Shown in pieces: positions 1-6,503 of a stretch of 9,786 bases of DNA. Every line of letters starts with the position of its first letter. The first letter of the stretch is position 1. The position numbers and the translations under genes were made by a program. Where the stretch lies: contig CAJXPH010000093.1 in NCBI GenBank assembly GCA_913057765.1, positions 1 through 9,786 of the forward strand. The letters are read 5' to 3'. The notes below the pieces were generated by a model. That model searched no databases. It had not been told where the DNA came from and saw only the letters and a program-made list of their open reading frames with translations. The stretch comes from an uncultured Campylobacteraceae bacterium (GTDB lineage: Bacteria; Campylobacterota; Campylobacteria; Campylobacterales; Arcobacteraceae).

Positions 1-47
1 CTACACTATCCTCTTCGTCGGCAGCGTCAGATGTGTATAAGAGACAG
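1..47 (+). other. Nextera i5 adapter left in the contig (artefact)
   Basis: This is not genomic DNA. Bases 29-47 are the 19-bp Tn5 mosaic end AGATGTGTATAAGAGACAG, bases 15-28 are the Nextera read-1 primer part TCGTCGGCAGCGTC, bases 7-14 (TATCCTCT) match a standard i5 index, and 1-6 (CTACAC) are the end of the P5 stem. The organism's sequence starts at 48. The gene reading leftward into this point is therefore cut by the library. Confidence 0.98.
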
Positions 48-634
48 ATTTTATTAAGCTCTATAATTTCATTTGAAGTAACCTTTTTAGCTATCTCATA
101 TTCTTCTTTTTTTGTGTTATATCCAACAACTATTTTAAACATGAATCTATCAAGTTGTGCTTCGGGAAGTGAATAAGCACCTTCTTGTTCAATTGGATTT
201 TGAGTTGCAAGTACTAAAAAAGGAGGTTCAACTACAAAAGAATCATCCGCAATAGTTACTTGTCTTTCTTGCATAACTTCTAACAGGGCTGACTGAACTT
301 TTGCAGGAGCTCTATTTATTTCGTCTGCAAGTAAAAGGTTTGTAAAGATTGGACCTTTTTTAATTTTGAATTCGCCAGTTTTCATATCATAGATTTGGGC
401 ACCAATTATATCACTTGGTAAAAGATCTGGAGTGAATTGAACACGTTTAAATTGTAAATCAATTACATTTGCTAGTGTTTTAACTGTAGTTGTTTTAGCA
501 AGACCTGGTACGCCTTCTAATAATATATGACCATTTGTTAATAATCCTATTAGTAGTGCATCTATCATATCCCCTTGGCCTATGATTACTTTTGATATTT
601 CGTGTTTAATTTCTTCTATTCTATTATTTGCCAT
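48..634 (-). CDS. MoxR-family AAA+ ATPase, N-terminal part (3' end cut off)
   Basis: Reading leftward from ATG at 632-634 gives 195 residues without a stop, running into the adapter. The family is normally about 310-330 residues, so roughly 60% is present and the C-terminal lid is missing. Visible motifs are Walker A GVPGLAKT (residues 41-48), Walker B LLADEINRAP (about 101-110), the helix QSALLEVMQERQVTI, sensor 1 in LATQNPIEQEG (N146) and the LPEAQLDRF segment with the conserved arginine R163. These are hallmarks of MoxR ATPases, which act as chaperone-like ATPases helping to mature or activate protein complexes, often beside DUF58 and von Willebrand A genes. Such partners would lie beyond the contig edge and cannot be seen. 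A purine-rich AAGAAG about 6 nt upstream supports the start. The gene is divergent from rpsB. The family call is firm; the client complex is unknown. Confidence 0.93.
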
Positions 635-660
635 TTTCACTTCTTTTTTAAAATTAATGT

Positions 661-668
661 ATTTTATC
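661..668 (-). promoter_or_regulatory. Candidate sigma-70 -10 box for the MoxR gene
   Basis: On the minus strand this reads GATAAAAT, about 27 nt before the ATG, which would give a leader of roughly 20 nt. The same octamer serves as the likely -10 box of the divergent rpsB promoter. No convincing -35 box is present, as is usual in Campylobacterota. The position is inferred from sequence only. Confidence 0.5.
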
Positions 669-730
669 TAATGTTATTATTTCAAAAGCTTAAGTCCATT
701 ATTTTTAACTTAAAGTAAAGTTAAAGATAC

Positions 731-742
731 TTTGGATAAAAT
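731..742 (+). promoter_or_regulatory. Candidate sigma-70 promoter of rpsB-tsf
   Basis: TTTGGATAAAAT matches the extended -10 pattern of Campylobacterota (TTtGG-N-TAtAAT), preceded by T- and A-rich DNA instead of a -35 box. Transcription would start near 749, giving a leader of about 117 nt before rpsB. That is long enough to hold the structured element at 766-841. The start site is inferred, not observed. Confidence 0.6.
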
Positions 743-765
743 CACGTCTCTATTTTAAATAGATA

Positions 766-841
766 CCTCACATGTGTCAATCCTGGTATGGGTTGTGTAA
801 AGTTATTGAACTGAACATTAAGGGACACAGAGGCTAAACCC
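766..841 (+). promoter_or_regulatory. Structured 5' leader of rpsB, candidate S2-responsive RNA
   Basis: A 10-bp helix is formed by CCTC 766-769 with GAGG 830-833 and TGTGTC 773-778 with GACACA 824-829, with ACA 770-772 bulged. Inside it, AATCC 779-783 can pair with GGGTT 790-794 (one G-U), loop TGGTAT, stacking directly on the main helix. The same GGGTT can instead pair with AACCC 837-841, outside the helix, making a pseudoknot that ends 13 nt before the Shine-Dalgarno AAGGA (855-859). A small AGTT/AACT hairpin (801-804/809-812) may fill the remaining loop. S2 is known to repress its own rpsB-tsf mRNA through a 5' leader in E. coli. That this leader does the same is inference from position and pairing. 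Pairing was done by eye, without energies or covariation. Confidence 0.55.
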
Positions 842-865
842 TAAAAACAAAAACAAGGAAAAAAC

Positions 866-1678
866 ATGGTTACAATGAAAGACTTATTAGAATGTGGAGT
901 TCACTTCGGACACCAAACAAGAAGATGGAATCCAAAAATGAAAAAATTCATTTTCGGTGTAAGAAAGAATATCTATATTATAGATTTACAAAAAACGTTA
1001 AGATACTTTAGATATACATATAACGTAGTTAGAGACGCAGCTGCTCAAGGTGAAACAATGATTTTTGTTGGTACTAAGAAACAAGCTAGTGAAGCGGTTA
1101 AAAGAGCTGCAGAAAATTGTGGTATGCCATATGTTAACCATAGATGGTTAGGTGGTATGTTAACAAACTACGGAACAATTAAAAAATCAATTAGAAAATT
1201 AGAAGTTATTAAAAAGATGAGAGAAGAAGGTCAATTAGATCTTTTAACTAAAAAAGAAGCATTAATGCTTACTAGAAAAGAAGTTAAATTAGAATTATAC
1301 CTTGGTGGTATCAAAGATATGCATAAACTTCCAGAAATGATGTTTGTACTTGATGCTGTTAAAGAAAAAATTGCAATTGCAGAAGCTAGAAGATTAGGAA
1401 TTAAAGTTGTAGCTCCTTTAGATACAAACTGTGATCCTGATGTTGTTGATTTCCCAATTCCAGGAAATGATGATGCAATCAGATCTATTCAATTATTTTG
1501 TAACGAAATGGCAGAAGCAATGAACGAAGGTAAAGCTGCATTAGCTGAAGAAGAAGGTTCTGCTGATGAAGAAGCTCCTGTTTCTGCAGAAGAAGCAACT
1601 GAAGTTGTAGCTGAAGCAGTAGCTGAAGGTGAAACTGAAACTGTAGCGACTGAAGAAGTTAAAACAGAGGAAGCGTAA
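866..1678 (+). CDS. rpsB: Small ribosomal subunit protein uS2
   Basis: This 270-residue protein is a structural component of the 30S subunit, bound late near the junction of head and body, and is needed for recruiting S1 in many bacteria. The start MVTMKDLLECGVHFGHQTRRW, the NHRWLGGMLTN segment (91-101) and the LDTNCDPDVVDFPIPGNDDA segment (from about 185) are diagnostic of S2. The ATG is preceded by AAGGA with 6 nt spacing. The globular part ends near residue 225. It is followed by about 45 residues rich in Glu and Ala, making the protein longer than the 241-residue E. coli S2. tsf follows after 2 nt, so the usual rpsB-tsf operon is intact. Expression is probably set by the promoter near 731-742 and the structured leader at 766-841. 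Confidence 0.99.
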   Translation: MVTMKDLLECGVHFGHQTRRWNPKMKKFIFGVRKNIYIIDLQKTLRYFRYTYNVVRDAAAQGETMIFVGTKKQASEAVKRAAENCGMPYVNHRWLGGMLTNYGTIKKSIRKLEVIKKMREEGQLDLLTKKEALMLTRKEVKLELYLGGIKDMHKLPEMMFVLDAVKEKIAIAEARRLGIKVVAPLDTNCDPDVVDFPIPGNDDAIRSIQLFCNEMAEAMNEGKAALAEEEGSADEEAPVSAEEATEVVAEAVAEGETETVATEEVKTEEA

Positions 1679-1680
1679 TC

Positions 1681-2721
1681 ATGGCAGGTTCAACTCCAAA
1701 ATTAATTAAAGAATTAAGAGAAAAATCTGGCGCAGGAATGCTTGATTGTAAAAAAGCATTAAATGAATGTGATGGAAACATTGAAGAAGCAACTAAATAT
1801 TTAAGAGAAGCTGGTTTGACAAAAGCCGCTAAAAAATCTTCAAATGTAGCAGCTGAAGGTATTATTACTATGTTAGTTAATAATGATAATACAAATACTA
1901 CTATGACTGAAGTTAATTCTCAAACTGACTTTGTTGCTAAAAATGAGCAATTCCTTAACTTAGTAAATGGAATTACTGCACATGCACAAGCAAATAATAT
2001 TGCTGATGCTGAAGCTTTAGCTGCATCAACTGTTGATGGTTTAGACTTCCCAACTTTCTTAAACGAAAAAATCGCTGTAATTGGTGAAAATTTAGTTGCA
2101 AGAAAAGTATCAAATGTTACTGGTGACGTTGTAAACGGATATGTTCATTTAGGAAAAGTAGGTGTTATTGTATCTGCAACTTGTGATGATGCTGTAAAAG
2201 AAAAAGCTGCTGATTTATTAAAAAAAGTTGCAATGCATGCTGCTTCAATGAAACCAACTGTTATTTCTTATAAAGATTTAGCTCCTGATTTTATTGAATC
2301 AGAAAACAAAGCAATTATTGCTGATATTGAAAAAGAGAATGAAGAATTAGTAAGACTTGGTAAACATCTTAAAATTATCCCTGAATTTGTTTCTAGAGTT
2401 CAATTAACTGAAGAAGCTGTAAATGCTGCTGAAGCTAAAATGAAAGAAGAATTACTTGCTCAAGGTAAACCTGAGAAAATTATTGGAAATATCGTTAAAG
2501 GTAAAATTGCTAAATGGATTGAAGATAACTCTCAATTAGATACAGCACATGCTTTATTATCTCAAAACTACGTTATGGATGATTCAATGACTGTTGAAGA
2601 AGCTATTGCAGCTTGTGATCCATCAATCAAATTAACAGAATATGTTAGATTTGAACTTGGTGAAGGTGTTGAGAAAAAAGAAGAAGATTTCGCAGCTGAA
2701 GTTGCCGCACAAATGTCTTAA
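1681..2721 (+). CDS. tsf: Elongation factor Ts
   Basis: EF-Ts is the nucleotide exchange factor that releases GDP from EF-Tu during translation elongation in the cytoplasm. The N-terminal UBA-like domain (about 1-55) carries ELREKSGAGMLDCKKAL, and the TDFVAKN motif (82-88) is the loop that contacts the EF-Tu G domain. At 346 residues it is longer than E. coli EF-Ts (283), in line with the long Campylobacterota form. The ATG lies 2 nt after the rpsB stop, and its ribosome site AGAGGAA (1666-1672) sits inside the last rpsB codons, so translation of the two is probably coupled. A 14-bp palindrome overlaps its stop codon. Confidence 0.99.
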   Translation: MAGSTPKLIKELREKSGAGMLDCKKALNECDGNIEEATKYLREAGLTKAAKKSSNVAAEGIITMLVNNDNTNTTMTEVNSQTDFVAKNEQFLNLVNGITAHAQANNIADAEALAASTVDGLDFPTFLNEKIAVIGENLVARKVSNVTGDVVNGYVHLGKVGVIVSATCDDAVKEKAADLLKKVAMHAASMKPTVISYKDLAPDFIESENKAIIADIEKENEELVRLGKHLKIIPEFVSRVQLTEEAVNAAEAKMKEELLAQGKPEKIIGNIVKGKIAKWIEDNSQLDTAHALLSQNYVMDDSMTVEEAIAACDPSIKLTEYVRFELGEGVEKKEEDFAAEVAAQMS

Positions 2722-2726
2722 GACAT
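2713..2726. repeat. 14-bp perfect palindrome across the tsf stop codon
   Basis: ATGTCTTAAGACAT is perfectly self-complementary and includes the tsf stop TAA (2719-2721). It lies just upstream of a TATAAT box, where an operator could sit. By my rough estimate one or two perfect 14-bp palindromes are expected by chance in 10 kb of this composition, so function is speculative. Confidence 0.3.
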
Positions 2727-2732
2727 ACCAAA

Positions 2733-2738
2733 TATAAT
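2733..2738 (+). promoter_or_regulatory. Candidate internal promoter before the ABC ATPase gene
   Basis: A perfect TATAAT hexamer lies in the 32-nt gap between tsf and the ABC ATPase. Transcription would begin near 2745, only about 9 nt before the ATG, so the message would be nearly leaderless. It could let the ABC ATPase, acidic protein and gmk be expressed apart from rpsB-tsf. There is no terminator-like hairpin with a T tract after tsf, so read-through is also likely. Confidence 0.4.
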
Positions 2739-2749
2739 ATGAAGTCATA

Positions 2750-2789
2750 AGTAATGAGTGAAACTATAAATAATGAATCACTCATTACT
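2750..2789 (+). repeat. 12-bp inverted repeat enclosing the ABC ATPase start codon
   Basis: AGTAATGAGTGA (2750-2761) is the exact reverse complement of TCACTCATTACT (2778-2789), leaving a 16-nt loop. The start codon ATG (2754-2756) is fully inside the left arm. The right arm encodes residues 9-12 of the protein. There is no T tract after it, so it is not an ordinary terminator. In RNA it would hide the start codon. Confidence 0.7.
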
Positions 2790-3446
2790 AATGATGTAAA
2801 AACTACTTTGCTTGAAGCAAAAAATCTATCTCATGAATTCGATTATAAACTTTTTGAAAATATAAATCTAACTTTAGAAAAAAAAGAATCAATTGCAATA
2901 ATTGGTATGAGTGGTAGTGGAAAATCCACATTACTTAATATCTTATCTTCTCTTTTAGAACCAAAAAGCGGAGAGATAACTTTTAATAAAGAAAATATAT
3001 ATGCAGTTAAAAAAAATAGACTTCTGAATATACGAAGAGAAGATTTTGGTATAATATTTCAAGCACACTACCTCTTTAGAGGTTTTTCTGCAAATGATAA
3101 TTTAGAGATTGCTACACTTTTAAGTGGCGAACCAATAGATAATACACTACTAAAAAAACTTAATATTGATTTTGTAATAAATCAAGGTGTTGGTGAATTA
3201 AGTGGTGGACAACAACAAAGATTATCTATTGCTAGGGTTTTAACTAAAAAGCCGAAAATTATATTTGCAGATGAACCTACTGGAAATCTAGATAAAGAAA
3301 CAGCACAAGTTGTTATGAATACCTTAAGAACATATATAAAAGAAAATGATGCAGGAATGATCCTTGTTACACATGAAAATGAATTGGCAATGGCTTGTGA
3401 CAAAGTATACAAATTAGAAAACTTACAACTCCAGGAGTTAAAATAA
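2754..3446 (+). CDS. ABC transporter ATP-binding protein, LolD/MacB/FtsE type
   Basis: This 230-residue ATPase subunit has a complete nucleotide-binding set: Walker A GMSGSGKST (51-59), Q-loop Gln103 in IIFQAHYLF, signature LSGGQQQR (149-156), Walker B IIFADEP with catalytic Glu174, D-loop GNLD and the switch His207 in LVTHENE. The wording around these motifs fits the LolD/MacB/FtsE group, which works with membrane permeases in lipoprotein release, efflux or cell division. No permease gene is beside it, so the substrate cannot be named. I recall a similar lone ABC ATPase gene directly after tsf in Campylobacter jejuni (Cj1180c). The start has no strong Shine-Dalgarno sequence and sits in a hairpin; a TTG at 2808 is a weak alternative that would still keep all motifs. 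The next gene starts on the base after its stop. Confidence 0.93.
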   Translation: MSETINNESLITNDVKTTLLEAKNLSHEFDYKLFENINLTLEKKESIAIIGMSGSGKSTLLNILSSLLEPKSGEITFNKENIYAVKKNRLLNIRREDFGIIFQAHYLFRGFSANDNLEIATLLSGEPIDNTLLKKLNIDFVINQGVGELSGGQQQRLSIARVLTKKPKIIFADEPTGNLDKETAQVVMNTLRTYIKENDAGMILVTHENELAMACDKVYKLENLQLQELK

Positions 3447-4211
3447 ATGAATTTAATATTAATAACTAAAACTCCAATGATTGAAAAGATTTTTACATTG
3501 ATTTGTAAAAAATTAAATATTAATATATTAGTGAAAGATAATTTAAATATTGAAGATAAAGTAGATTTTATTATTATTGATGAAGAGTTTGTAAATGATG
3601 ACTTCAATAGTTTAAAACAAAAAACAAGAAAAATAGCTGCTATTACTAGTGAAGAACTTCCTTTTGATAAATCGAGAGACTTTATAATTAACAGGCCTTT
3701 CTTACCAACAACATTGGAAGTATTATTATCTGAACAAATGGCTTTTATTGAAGAAGATAGTTTCTCTGATGAAATCACTCAAAAAGATATAAATGAAGAA
3801 GAGTTAATGTCAAACTATGTTGAATCCTTAGCTGATGATGTTGCGTACAATATTGAAGAAGAGAGTGATGAAAGTATTGTTACTATCGCTTCTGTAAATA
3901 ATGGTGGCGTATTAGATAATCTTGAACTCCATAAGATTAGTGATATTTTACATGATGATGACGTTCAAAATGAAGTTACTGTCGATGAAAATGATTGGAA
4001 AGATATTTCAGAAATTATTGATGAAGCATTAGATGAAGTAAGTGATTATGAATTTGATATTAATGCAAGTGACCCTATAAAGTTAATTTTAAATAATTAT
4101 AATATTAGTGAATTGAAACCTTTTTTACAAAAATTTGATCAAAATGTAATAGATAGATTATCAAATGGTGAAGATGTAGATGTAACACTAAGTTTAAAGG
4201 TAAATAAATAA
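3447..4211 (+). CDS. Highly acidic protein with a receiver-like N-terminal domain
   Basis: The function is unknown. Three parts are visible in 254 residues. Residues 1-95 alternate hydrophobic strands and helices like a response-regulator receiver: LILIT (3-7), VDFIIIDEE with Asp45 where a phospho-acceptor would be, KIAAIT (62-67), and DFIINRPF, where Arg83 replaces the usual Lys before Pro. The acidic pair normally at the end of strand 1 is missing, so it is at best a pseudo-receiver. Residues 97-210 hold 37 Asp/Glu against 3 Lys and look disordered. Residues 211-254 form a compact mixed-charge end. It follows the ABC ATPase with no gap, has a good AGGAG (3433-3437), and its stop overlaps the gmk start (TAATG). 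Position fits the 'highly acidic' or 'poly-E-rich' proteins that I recall next to gmk in Campylobacter and Helicobacter. The receiver reading is my inference. Confidence 0.85.
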   Translation: MNLILITKTPMIEKIFTLICKKLNINILVKDNLNIEDKVDFIIIDEEFVNDDFNSLKQKTRKIAAITSEELPFDKSRDFIINRPFLPTTLEVLLSEQMAFIEEDSFSDEITQKDINEEELMSNYVESLADDVAYNIEEESDESIVTIASVNNGGVLDNLELHKISDILHDDDVQNEVTVDENDWKDISEIIDEALDEVSDYEFDINASDPIKLILNNYNISELKPFLQKFDQNVIDRLSNGEDVDVTLSLKVNK

Positions 4212-4828
4212 TGAAAAAAAAAGGTGCAATCTTAATTTTATCGGGACCTAGTGGTTGTGGTAAATCAACTCTACTTAAAAATGTATATAAAGATATAAAT
4301 GATTACTATTTCTCTATTTCAACAACAACTAGAGAACCTAGGGTTGGTGAAAAAGAAGGTGTTGATTATTTATATGCATCAAAAGAAGAATTTGAAGAAG
4401 ATATTAAGAATGGACATTTTTTAGAGTGGGCAGAAGTTCATGGAAACTATTATGGAACATCGTTAAAACCTATAAATAAAGCATTAAAAAAAGGAAAACT
4501 TGTTATTTTTGATATCGATGTACAAGGTCATGAAATAGTTAGAAAAAAACTTAATGATATAGTTACTTCAGTATTTATTACGACACCAACTTTAGATGAA
4601 TTAGAGAGAAGATTAACTGACAGAAAAACAGATTCTCATGCCGTTATATCAAAAAGATTAGAAAATGCAAGATATGAAATTAAATCTTTTCAGAAGTATG
4701 ATTATTTTATTGTAAATGATGATTTAGAAAAAGCTAGTAAAGAGTTAGTTGCTATTGCTAATATTACTAGAATCAAAGCTAAACTATATGATAAAGATGA
4801 AATAATAAAAAATTGGCTAGATTTATAA
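4211..4828 (+). CDS. gmk: Guanylate kinase
   Basis: This 205-residue cytoplasmic enzyme transfers phosphate from ATP to GMP or dGMP, giving GDP or dGDP for nucleic acid synthesis and for GTP pools. The P-loop is SGPSGCGKST (11-20). The GMP-binding part has STTTREPRVGEKEGVDY (Arg41, Arg44), Glu72 in LEWAEVHGNYYGT, and the DIDVQG motif (101-106). The lid region has LERRLTDR (131-138). Length and motif order match bacterial guanylate kinase throughout. Its ATG shares one base with the stop of the acidic protein gene and the ribosome site AAAGG (4196-4200) is inside that gene, so the two are probably translationally coupled. It is the last gene of the plus-strand block and converges on the response-regulator gene 19 nt away. 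Confidence 0.98.
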   Translation: MKKKGAILILSGPSGCGKSTLLKNVYKDINDYYFSISTTTREPRVGEKEGVDYLYASKEEFEEDIKNGHFLEWAEVHGNYYGTSLKPINKALKKGKLVIFDIDVQGHEIVRKKLNDIVTSVFITTPTLDELERRLTDRKTDSHAVISKRLENARYEIKSFQKYDYFIVNDDLEKASKELVAIANITRIKAKLYDKDEIIKNWLDL

Positions 4829-4838
4829 TATAAATCTA
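4818..4838. terminator. Hairpin between convergent gmk and the EAL regulator gene
   Basis: TAGATTTAT (4818-4826) and ATAAATCTA (4830-4838) make a perfect 9-bp stem with a 3-nt loop over the gmk stop codon. Read on the minus strand, it is followed a few bases later by a run of six T (GCCAATTTTTT). It may therefore stop transcripts from the EAL gene, and perhaps those from gmk. The stem is almost all A-T and would be weak. Confidence 0.4.
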
Positions 4839-4847
4839 TTAATTAAT

Positions 4848-6470
4848 CTACTCTATTTCATCATAACTTAAAGGTGCATCAAAGTAGTATCCTTGAGAAT
4901 AATCTACGCCAATTTCTTTAATTTGATCGTATATGTCTTCACTTGATACAAATTCTGCTACAGTTGAAAAACCAAACTTTTTCGCAAATTCTGTGATTGT
5001 TTTAACTATAATTTGTTGATTATCTGAGTGATCTATATTTTTTATTAAAGATCCATCAATTTTTACAAAAGATATATCTAAGTTTACAAGCATATTGAAG
5101 TTTGAATATCCAGCACCAAAATCGTCAACTCCAACATTACAATTGTATTCTTTTAATTTTTTTATAAATTTGAATACTTCTGAAAAGTCAGAAATTTCTT
5201 CAGATTCTAAAATCTCAAATTCTAATAAATGTGCAAATTCTTTATTTTCTTCAATTATAGAATATATATATATCATTGTAGATTCACTGGCTATATCTTC
5301 AAAAGAAATATTTACAGCGACTCGTTTGTTCTTTGTTATAATTAAATTAAATGCTTCTTTAATCATTATTTTGATGATATTTGGATAAAGTTTTGCTTTT
5401 TTTGCGATATCTAAAAAGACATATGGACTTACAACTGTACCGTCTTCTTCTATATATCTAATTAATGCTTCATATTTATAAATTTCTTTTGTCTGTGTAT
5501 TTACAATTGGTTGGAAATACCCTTTAAAATTGTTGTTCTTAACTCCATTTTTAATCTTTTTAATCCATTTGATATTTTCTTCAAAAGATTTTTGGATATT
5601 AAAAGAATCATTGTAGATTAAAATTGGTTGGAATTTTCTTCTTGCATATGAGATGACTCTCTGCGCATATTTATAAGCATTACTATTATCATTCTTTGCA
5701 ATACCTATAGTAATATTTAAATCGATTTCATGGTCATCTATATATACAGGGTCTTCTTCAATGTAATCTTCGAATTTTTTACATAAATCATATAAATCTT
5801 GTACTTCTTGATTATAATTTCTTGCTACTGCTAAAAACTTATCTGCTTCGATTCTATATAAAGTAAATTCTTCTTTAACAAAATATTTTTTTAATGTATC
5901 TGAAAATTCTAAAAGTACTCTATCTCCATTTGACTCTCCAAAAAGGTCATTAATTGTAGAAAATTTATCGATATTAATCATAGCCATAAGGCCTTCTTCT
6001 GTACCTTCTAAATCTTTTTTTAGTTTATTTCTATTTGGTAAATATGTTAAGTTATCGATATATAAATCTTTTAACTCATGATAAAGTAAAGATTGACTCA
6101 TAAGTTGAAGAAGTTTTTTCATGTCAATTGGTTTTAATACATATTTATCTACACCAATATCAATGGCTTCAAGTAAATATTCTGTATTTGAGAATGCTGT
6201 TGCAACTATGATAGGAATATTTGGATTTAATCTTTTTATTTCTCGAATCATTTCTAGACCATTCATTATTGGCATATTAACATCCGTAATGATTAAGTCA
6301 ATTTCTGATTCATTTTGTTTAAATAGTTCTAAACCTTCTGCACCATTTTCTGCTACAAATTGTTTTTTAGTAAATCCTTTTAATATATTAAGCGTTATTT
6401 CTCTTAATGCAGCTTCATCTTCTGCGTATAAAATTGTTATATTTTTTAGAATTGATACGTTCGATATCAT
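4848..6470 (-). CDS. Response regulator with receiver, degenerate GGDEF and EAL domains (likely c-di-GMP phosphodiesterase)
   Basis: The 540-residue soluble protein has three domains. The receiver (about 10-125) keeps its full active site: Glu17-Asp18-Glu19, phospho-acceptor Asp63 in ITDVNMP, Thr91, and Lys113-Pro114. The GGDEF domain (about 135-290) reads IEADKF at 207-212 instead of GGDEF, so cyclase activity is unlikely. The EAL domain (about 305-540) looks complete: EALIR with Glu334, Asn387, Glu419, VDDFGAGYS (Asp449, Asp450), Lys470, Glu506 and Gln526 in QGYYF. The likely role is phosphorylation-controlled hydrolysis of cyclic di-GMP, with the GGDEF part kept as a regulatory module. No sensor kinase gene is adjacent, so the input is unknown. 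GGAG (6480-6483 on the minus strand) 9 nt before the ATG supports the start. It is divergent from ccoI and convergent with gmk. Confidence 0.95.
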   Translation of the reverse strand: MISNVSILKNITILYAEDEAALREITLNILKGFTKKQFVAENGAEGLELFKQNESEIDLIITDVNMPIMNGLEMIREIKRLNPNIPIIVATAFSNTEYLLEAIDIGVDKYVLKPIDMKKLLQLMSQSLLYHELKDLYIDNLTYLPNRNKLKKDLEGTEEGLMAMINIDKFSTINDLFGESNGDRVLLEFSDTLKKYFVKEEFTLYRIEADKFLAVARNYNQEVQDLYDLCKKFEDYIEEDPVYIDDHEIDLNITIGIAKNDNSNAYKYAQRVISYARRKFQPILIYNDSFNIQKSFEENIKWIKKIKNGVKNNNFKGYFQPIVNTQTKEIYKYEALIRYIEEDGTVVSPYVFLDIAKKAKLYPNIIKIMIKEAFNLIITKNKRVAVNISFEDIASESTMIYIYSIIEENKEFAHLLEFEILESEEISDFSEVFKFIKKLKEYNCNVGVDDFGAGYSNFNMLVNLDISFVKIDGSLIKNIDHSDNQQIIVKTITEFAKKFGFSTVAEFVSSEDIYDQIKEIGVDYSQGYYFDAPLSYDEIE

Positions 6471-6496
6471 TAAGATTTACTCCAAACTTATTAGGA

Positions 6497-6502
6497 TATA
6501 AT
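6497..6502 (+). promoter_or_regulatory. Candidate -10 box for ccoI-ccoS
   Basis: TTAGGATATAAT (6491-6502) closely fits the Campylobacterota extended -10 pattern. Transcription would start near 6509, giving a leader of about 66 nt to the ccoI start. A second, weaker possibility is TAAAAT at 6550-6555 with a leader of about 13 nt. No FNR-like or other clear operator dyad was found in this gap. Confidence 0.5.
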
Positions 6503-6503
6503 T

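Noticed and set aside
635..865. A tRNA or small RNA gene in the MoxR-rpsB gap
   Set aside because: The pairing seen at 766-841 does not form a cloverleaf and lacks the T-loop sequence. Its position right before rpsB fits a leader better.
2713..2789. Intrinsic terminator after tsf
   Set aside because: Both hairpins in this region lack a following T tract, and one contains the next gene's start codon, so they do not look like terminators.
3182..3778. A 198-residue minus-strand open frame
   Set aside because: It lies opposite the ABC ATPase and the acidic protein, both well supported. Its Ser/Ile-rich, low-complexity sequence is typical of an antisense shadow in AT-rich coding DNA.
5095..5388. 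A 97-residue plus-strand frame inside the EAL domain
   Set aside because: It is antisense to intact EAL catalytic motifs, with no ribosome site and no family resemblance.
6121..6501. A 126-residue plus-strand frame over the receiver domain
   Set aside because: It is the shadow of the receiver coding sequence; the real gene has all receiver active-site residues on the minus strand.
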